Source: Salibacter sp031581065
Lineage (GTDB): Bacteria; Bacteroidota; Bacteroidia; Flavobacteriales_G; Salibacteraceae
NCBI RefSeq assembly: GCF_031581065.1
Contig: NZ_JAVLBN010000057.1
Span: forward strand, 1 to 11,614
Length of the DNA: 11,614 nt
Direction: 5' to 3'
Shown here piece after piece: positions 7,503-11,614 of this stretch. Below the pieces are notes generated by a model that ran no database searches, was not told the DNA's origin, and was given only the letters and a program-made list of their open reading frames with translations. Both the position numbers and the translations under genes were made by a program. Positions within the stretch are counted from its first letter, which is position 1. The number at the start of each line of letters is the position of its first letter.

Positions 7503-7510
7503 TACCTTTG
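7503..7510 (+). promoter_or_regulatory. Candidate Bacteroidota -7 box for the ABC permease gene
   Basis: TACCTTTG on the plus strand matches the TAnnTTTG consensus exactly. I find no good TTG or TTTG 17-23 bases upstream; only GTG at 7478-7480 sits at a fitting distance, so the -33 side is weak. A start near 7517 would leave a leader of only about 10 nt before the TTG start codon at 7527. It may be a real promoter with a poor -33 element or merely the mirror image of the purH box. Confidence 0.35.
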
Positions 7511-7526
7511 TTTCAAAAGCAACAAA

Positions 7527-8777
7527 TTGAGGGTTTATTTACGAATACTTTTAGAGAGCTTACACTTTGCCATTCAGGCACTTGTTGTAAATAGATTGCG
7601 TACACTTTTGTCGCTTTTAGGCGTTACGATTGGCATTTTTGCTATCATCTCAGTTTTTACGCTGGTTGATACGCTGGAGCGCAACATTAGGTCTAGCATT
7701 GAGGAGCTGGGCGACAATGTGGTTTTCGTTCAAAAGTGGCCCTGGGAGTTTGGTGGTGACTACCCGTGGTGGAAATACATGAATCGCCCTCAGCCCGATT
7801 TGACCGAACTGGAAGAAATCGAAAAGCGCAGTGAGCTTGCCTCAGCTGTTTCTATTCAATACAACTTTGCAAAGACAATCGAGTTTCGCAACAATAGTAT
7901 TCAGAGCCAAACGATTGAAGCTGTGAGTGATGGCTATCCCGGAGTGCGAAACATCAATTTGCAATCAGGGAGGTTCATCACGCAGTCTGAATTTGATCGC
8001 GGAGCACCTGTTTGCGTGATTGGTGATTACATCGCTTATGTCATTTTTGGAAATGTGAACCCAGTTGGCAGGGAAGTGAAAATTGGAGGCCGAAAAGTCA
8101 CCGTTGCCGGGGTGTTCGAAAAAGAGGGTGAAAGTATGATCGGTATGTCGATGGACGAAAAGGTGATTATTTCTACCAATTTATCAAAGGCATTTATCAA
8201 CCTCAAAAACCGAAATCTCAGTCCAACGATTTATGTGAAGGCCAAAGAGGGAATCCCAAACGCGGCACTCAAAGATGAACTTTTTGTGATTATGCGTTCT
8301 ATCCGCAGATTATCTCCTACGGAAGAGGAAGATTTTGCTCTGAATGAAATCAGTATTTTATCTGAAGGATTTGATGACTTATTCGGTTTTGTCAATATCG
8401 TGGGTCTTATCATTGGCGGATTTTCCATTCTGGTTGGTGGTTTTGGAATTGCGAATATCATGTTCGTATCAGTAAAAGAGCGAACGAATATCATCGGGAT
8501 AGAAAAGTCGCTTGGAGCTAAAAACAACTTCATCCTCATGCAATTTTTAGGAGAAGCTGTGATGCTTTGTGTAGTGGGTGGATCAATCGGTTTGTTGTTC
8601 ATATGGTTTGGCGCACTTGCAGGTTCGGCTGCTACTGAATACGACATTGTTTTGTCGCTCAAAAATGTGATTACCGGACTCACCATTTCTATTGTGATCG
8701 GACTATTAGCCGGTATTATTCCCGCTTACTCCGCAGCCAAACTTAACCCTGTGGATGCTATTAGGGCGAAAGGATAG
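7527..8777 (+). CDS. MacB/FtsX-like ABC transporter permease subunit, orphan, TTG start
   Basis: The 416-residue protein has the four-helix MacB layout: TM1 (about 27-48), a large periplasmic MacB-PCD domain (about 50-285), then TM2 (287-311), TM3 (340-362) and TM4 (382-402). The N-terminal amphipathic segment ending in NRLRTLLSLLGVTIGI, the post-TM2 loop GIANIMFVSVKERTNIIGIEKSLGAK (307-332, key ERT...GIEKSLGA) and the end PAYSAAKLNPVDAIRAKG are classic. MacB-type permeases use ATP hydrolysed by a partner to drive work in the periplasm (export from the periplasm, lipoprotein handling, signalling) rather than carry solute through the membrane. The substrate cannot be told. No ATPase gene is adjacent, so the partner must be elsewhere. 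The start is TTG 7527: an in-frame TGA lies at 7479, no ATG or GTG intervenes, and the first internal Met (residue 85) would remove TM1. The stretch at 70-84 is unusually rich in Trp. Confidence 0.9.
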   Translation: MRVYLRILLESLHFAIQALVVNRLRTLLSLLGVTIGIFAIISVFTLVDTLERNIRSSIEELGDNVVFVQKWPWEFGGDYPWWKYMNRPQPDLTELEEIEKRSELASAVSIQYNFAKTIEFRNNSIQSQTIEAVSDGYPGVRNINLQSGRFITQSEFDRGAPVCVIGDYIAYVIFGNVNPVGREVKIGGRKVTVAGVFEKEGESMIGMSMDEKVIISTNLSKAFINLKNRNLSPTIYVKAKEGIPNAALKDELFVIMRSIRRLSPTEEEDFALNEISILSEGFDDLFGFVNIVGLIIGGFSILVGGFGIANIMFVSVKERTNIIGIEKSLGAKNNFILMQFLGEAVMLCVVGGSIGLLFIWFGALAGSAATEYDIVLSLKNVITGLTISIVIGLLAGIIPAYSAAKLNPVDAIRAKG

Positions 8778-8795
8778 AGCTTCATTATTTAACAG

Positions 8796-8803
8796 TAATT
8801 TTG
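8796..8803 (+). promoter_or_regulatory. Weak candidate -7 box before yqaA
   Basis: TAATTTTG in the 30-bp gap between the permease stop and the yqaA start matches TAnnTTTG exactly, but no TTG/TTTG lies at a suitable distance upstream. Transcription from it would start at about the GTG codon itself, giving a leaderless message. Read-through from the permease gene is at least as likely as the source of yqaA mRNA. Confidence 0.18.
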
Positions 8804-8807
8804 ACCC

Positions 8808-9254
8808 GTGGAATTTTGGTTAGAATATGGTTACTGGGGGCTTTTTATTGTGTCGTTTTTGGCGGCTACGATTTTGCCATTTAGTTCAGAATCAATTCTT
8901 GTGGCCATGATCTTTGGCGATTTCGATCCTGTTTTACTGGTCGTTTATGCATCTATTGGCAACTGGCTTGGCGGACTCACAAGTTACGGCATCGGCAGGT
9001 TGGGGAAATGGGAATGGGTAGAGCGTTTCCTCAAAATCAAGCACAAAACTGTTGAAAAATGGCAGCGTAAAAGTGAAAAATACGGAGCAGTTTTCGGGTT
9101 GTTGACCTGGTTGCCGATTATTGGCGACCCCATTGCGGTAGCATTGGGTTTCGCCCGGACTCACTTTCTCATGACTTCTGTTTACATGCTCATCGGGAAA
9201 ACGGCTCGCTATGCTCTTGTGAGCTACTTACTGCTCCACGGGTTCCTCCTGTAA
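8808..9254 (+). CDS. yqaA: YqaA-family small integral membrane protein (VTT/SNARE-associated, DedA-related), GTG start
   Basis: This 148-residue inner-membrane protein resembles the YqaA branch of the VTT/DedA superfamily. It has an N-terminal reentrant-type segment (about 8-34, ATILPFSSESILVAM with S27-E28), a glycine-rich GNWLGGLTSYGIGRLG (51-66), a charged amphipathic stretch (about 68-91), then WLPIIGDPIAVALGFAR (101-117) and a final hydrophobic helix. The GN..GG..SY..GR and W.P..GDP......G patterns are those I associate with YqaA. Some DedA relatives act in lipid-carrier flipping or proton-dependent homeostasis; the role of YqaA itself is not settled, so no substrate is claimed. GTG 8808 is the only reasonable start, since a TGA stands in frame two codons earlier (8802-8804). 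It follows the permease by 30 bp and may share its transcript. Its last 27 bases overlap the end of mfd on the other strand. Confidence 0.85.
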   Translation: MEFWLEYGYWGLFIVSFLAATILPFSSESILVAMIFGDFDPVLLVVYASIGNWLGGLTSYGIGRLGKWEWVERFLKIKHKTVEKWQRKSEKYGAVFGLLTWLPIIGDPIAVALGFARTHFLMTSVYMLIGKTARYALVSYLLLHGFLL

Positions 9255-11614
9255 AATGGGTCTGAGTGTGTTGAGTGCTTCCTGAATCGAAGTGATGTCT
9301 TTGAAAACGAGCGACAACTTCTCTTTTCGCTGTTTCAGCTCACAACGATGCATATTTTGTTTGACGTATTCCAATACGCGGTTGAAAGCTGGCGATTGAA
9401 AATACGGTGATTCCTGATCAGGAATGAAATAGCAAATGAGCTTGTTCGATTTGAGCACAATTTTCTCAAACCCGATCGCTTTCCCGAGCCACTTCATTTT
9501 TACTGAGTCGATAAGGCTTTCGGTTTCGTCAGGGATCGGACCAAAACGGTCGATGAGTTCCTGCCTGAAAGTGTCGAGTTGTGTTTCACTTTCCACATCA
9601 CTCAGATCCTTGTACAACCTCAATCGCTCGGTGATGTTATTGACGTAAGTATCGGAGATCATGATCTCGAGATCGGTCTCAAGAACTGTATCTTCAACAT
9701 AGCTCTGCTTTGAGGCTTTGAACAGATCTTTGAACTCGTTTTCCTTTAACTCGGTAATGGCTTCGTTGAGGATCTTTTGGTACATATCAAACCCGATTTC
9801 TGAAATGAAACCGCTCTGCTCCCCACCGAGAAGGTTACCGGCACCGCGAATATCGAGGTCGCGCATGGCGATGTTGATTCCGCTCCCGAGATCTGAAAAT
9901 TGCGAGATCGCTGTAAGTCTTTTGCGCGCATCGCCCGGCATGGTTGACAACGGAGGCGACAAAAGGTAGCAAAAAGCTTTTCTGTTACTACGACCAACTC
10001 GACCGCGCATTTGGTGCAGATCACTCAATCCAAAGTTGTGGGCATTGTTGATGATGATCGTATTCGTATTTGGAATATCGAGTCCGCTCTCGATAATCGT
10101 TGTAGCGATGAGCACATCGTACTCACCATCGACAAACTTCATCATGCGCTCTTCGAGATCTTTTCCCTCCATTTGACCATGAGCTGTAATGACACGGGCA
10201 TCCGGGACAACGCGCTGAGCCATACCGGCAACTTCCTGGATGTTTTGAACGCGATTGCTGACCACAAAAACCTGTCCGTCACGAGCGAGTTCGTAACTCA
10301 CAGCATCACGAATAATTTCTTCATTGAACGTGTGGAGCTCTGTTTGAACCGGCTGGCGGTTTGGCGGAGGAGTATTGATCACAGAAAGATCTCTTGCGCC
10401 CATCAGTGAAAATTGAAGCGTTCGTGGAATTGGCGTTGCAGTTAGCGTAAGCGTATCCACATTTTCTTTGATCGTTTTGAGCTTGTCTTTCACGCCAACC
10501 CCAAATTTTTGTTCTTCATCAATGATCAGCAATCCAAGGTCATTAAACTTTACGTCTTTCCCCACAAGCCTGTGCGTACCGATGATGATATCGAGTTTTC
10601 CCTCCTCGAGATTTTTGAGTGTTTGTTTGATTTTAGATGTTTTCTTGAAACGATTCACAAAATCAACCTCAACTGGAAAGTCTTTGAGCCTTTCGCTAAA
10701 CGACTTGTAGTGTTGAAGCGCCAAAATAGTGGTCGGAACCAGGACAGCTACCTGCTTACCGTCTACGGCAGCTTTAAATGCGGCTCTGATCGCGATTTCC
10801 GTTTTCCCAAAGCCTACATCACCGCAAATCAGTCTGTCCATGGGAGCTGATTGCTCCATATCTTCTTTCACTGCCTGGGTCGCTTTCTCCTGATCGGGAG
10901 TGTCTTCGTAGATAAACGAAGCTTCCAATTCATTTTGCAAATAAGAATCAGGAGTGAAAGCGTGGCCTTCAGCTTCTTTTCGCTTGGCGTAGAGATTAAT
11001 GAGATCGTAGGCAATTTCCTTGATCCTGCTCTTGGTCTTTTTCTTGAGCTTTTTCCAGGTGTTCGTACCCAGCTTGTTGATCTTGGGTTCGTGACCTTCT
11101 TTCCCGCTGAATTTTGAAATACGGTGTAGCGAATGAATACTCACATAAAGCACGTCTGTTCCGCTGTAAGAGAGCTTGATCGCCTCCTGGAGCTTCCCGT
11201 TGTTTTCAATCCGAACGAGGCCCTCAAAACGTCCAACTCCGTGGTCAACGTGCACGACAAAATCTCCGCGTTGAAGCTCAGTTATCTCCTTGAGTGATAA
11301 TTTTTGCTGAGCATCTTTAAAACCTTCTTTTAGTCGGAACCGGTGGAACCGCTCAAAGATTTGGTGATCGGTGTAACACGCCATGCCGACTTCAAAATCA
11401 GTGAAGCCTTCGTGAAGCGAAAAAAGTAGTGAATTGAAATGTTTTTCTTTTTCGAGGTCCTCAAAAATATTGTGGAGCCGGGTCAACTGCTTTTCAGATC
11501 CGGCAAGTATAACGTTATCAATATTGTCTTTTACATTCTGGTGAAGCTTTTTGCTCAGCAACTCAAAGTTCTTGTTGAAATTTGGCTGTGGCTGTTGTTG
11601 AAACTCCAAAACCG
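9228..11614 (-). CDS. mfd: Mfd, transcription-repair coupling factor (N-terminal part beyond the window)
   Basis: Mfd is a DNA translocase that removes RNA polymerase stalled at lesions and recruits UvrA for nucleotide excision repair. The frame stays open to the right edge, so about 795 residues are seen of a protein usually near 1,100-1,150; the TTG at 11609 is internal. Counting from that TTG codon, the order is: remainder of domain 3, the CarD-like RNA-polymerase interaction domain (about 109-175, LQRGDFVVHVDHGVGRFEG), helicase lobe 1 with Walker A GDVGFGKTE (263-271) and DEEQKFGV (364-371), TATPIPRTL (390-398), helicase lobe 2 with IATTIIESGLDIP (501-513) and QMRGRVGRS (533-541), the GAGNLLGGEQSG motif (589-600), and the C-terminal TRCF domain. 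The UvrB-like N-terminal modules cannot be checked. RecG shares the helicase core, but the CarD-like and TRCF domains exclude it. The TAA stop lies within the yqaA coding sequence. Confidence 0.97.
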   Translation of the reverse strand, partial: VLEFQQQPQPNFNKNFELLSKKLHQNVKDNIDNVILAGSEKQLTRLHNIFEDLEKEKHFNSLLFSLHEGFTDFEVGMACYTDHQIFERFHRFRLKEGFKDAQQKLSLKEITELQRGDFVVHVDHGVGRFEGLVRIENNGKLQEAIKLSYSGTDVLYVSIHSLHRISKFSGKEGHEPKINKLGTNTWKKLKKKTKSRIKEIAYDLINLYAKRKEAEGHAFTPDSYLQNELEASFIYEDTPDQEKATQAVKEDMEQSAPMDRLICGDVGFGKTEIAIRAAFKAAVDGKQVAVLVPTTILALQHYKSFSERLKDFPVEVDFVNRFKKTSKIKQTLKNLEEGKLDIIIGTHRLVGKDVKFNDLGLLIIDEEQKFGVGVKDKLKTIKENVDTLTLTATPIPRTLQFSLMGARDLSVINTPPPNRQPVQTELHTFNEEIIRDAVSYELARDGQVFVVSNRVQNIQEVAGMAQRVVPDARVITAHGQMEGKDLEERMMKFVDGEYDVLIATTIIESGLDIPNTNTIIINNAHNFGLSDLHQMRGRVGRSNRKAFCYLLSPPLSTMPGDARKRLTAISQFSDLGSGINIAMRDLDIRGAGNLLGGEQSGFISEIGFDMYQKILNEAITELKENEFKDLFKASKQSYVEDTVLETDLEIMISDTYVNNITERLRLYKDLSDVESETQLDTFRQELIDRFGPIPDETESLIDSVKMKWLGKAIGFEKIVLKSNKLICYFIPDQESPYFQSPAFNRVLEYVKQNMHRCELKQRKEKLSLVFKDITSIQEALNTLRPILQEEPVEQ

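Larger units (their letters stand above)
7490..7510. repeat. Perfect 8-bp inverted repeat carrying back-to-back -7 boxes
   Basis: CAAAGGTA (7490-7497), spacer CTTTT (7498-7502), TACCTTTG (7503-7510). Both arms are exact TAnnTTTG elements on opposite strands, so the symmetry may simply be two divergent promoters placed head to head. It may also be an operator that a dimeric regulator could use to control both directions. The sequence shows the symmetry; it does not show which explanation holds. Confidence 0.6.

Noticed and set aside
7386..7526. Riboswitch or small RNA gene in the divergent intergenic region
   Set aside because: Only 141 bp with two short dyads; no known aptamer core, no terminator and no coding frame of note could be recognised.
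8231..8686. 151-codon open frame on the minus strand
   Set aside because: It is antisense to the well-supported MacB-like permease, has a low-complexity Ser/Pro/Ile-rich composition and no recognisable domain.
10011..10409. 132-codon open frame on the plus strand
   Set aside because: It is antisense to the helicase core of mfd, where all motifs are intact, and shows no family resemblance.
9228..11609. A shorter Mfd starting at TTG 11609
   Set aside because: The frame continues to the window edge and the start would fall inside domain 3; this is truncation by the window, not a short variant.
1..11614. A novel defence, mobile or biosynthetic system
   Set aside because: Every large open frame fits a known housekeeping or envelope family; there are no transposases, integrases, direct-repeat arrays, attachment sites or codon-use breaks that I can see.

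Overview
This window reads as an ordinary chromosomal segment of a Bacteroidota bacterium, most likely of the Flavobacteriales or a close relative. The evidence is: a type IX secretion C-terminal domain of the gliding-motility/CHU_C kind at the left edge; the gene order purH-mreB-mreC-mreD-mrdA-rodA, which I know from this phylum; start codons without clear Shine-Dalgarno sequences; and TAnnTTTG promoter boxes of the Bacteroidota type. The genus cannot be fixed from the sequence.

Layout. Bases 1-312 (+) hold the 3' end of a secreted, type IX-sorted protein. Facing it, with only 2 bases between the stop codons, is a six-gene minus-strand cluster covering 7385 down to 315. In order of transcription it is purH (bifunctional last two steps of IMP synthesis), mreB, mreC, mreD, mrdA (PBP2) and rodA. 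The junctions are 17 bp, 23 bp, an 8-bp overlap, a 4-bp overlap and a 4-bp overlap, so it looks like one operon with translational coupling at its distal end. The last five genes encode the elongasome: the MreB filament, its membrane linkers MreC and MreD, and the RodA glycosyltransferase with its partner transpeptidase PBP2.

Bases 7386-7526 form a divergent intergenic region with two inverted repeats. One of them contains back-to-back TAnnTTTG boxes, one pointing to purH and one to the plus-strand genes. To the right on the plus strand lie an orphan MacB/FtsX-like ABC permease (TTG start, no ATPase gene beside it) and a small YqaA-type membrane protein (GTG start). The YqaA gene runs 27 bp into the 3' end of mfd, the transcription-repair coupling factor, which is on the minus strand and is cut by the right edge so that its N-terminal part is missing.

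I see no mobile element, CRISPR array, tRNA or rRNA gene, toxin-antitoxin pair or defence gene. I found no undescribed multi-gene system. The points most worth a second look are the promoter architecture at 7435-7510, the TTG start of mrdA fused to the mreD stop, an extra membrane segment pair in RodA, and the overlapping convergent gene ends.
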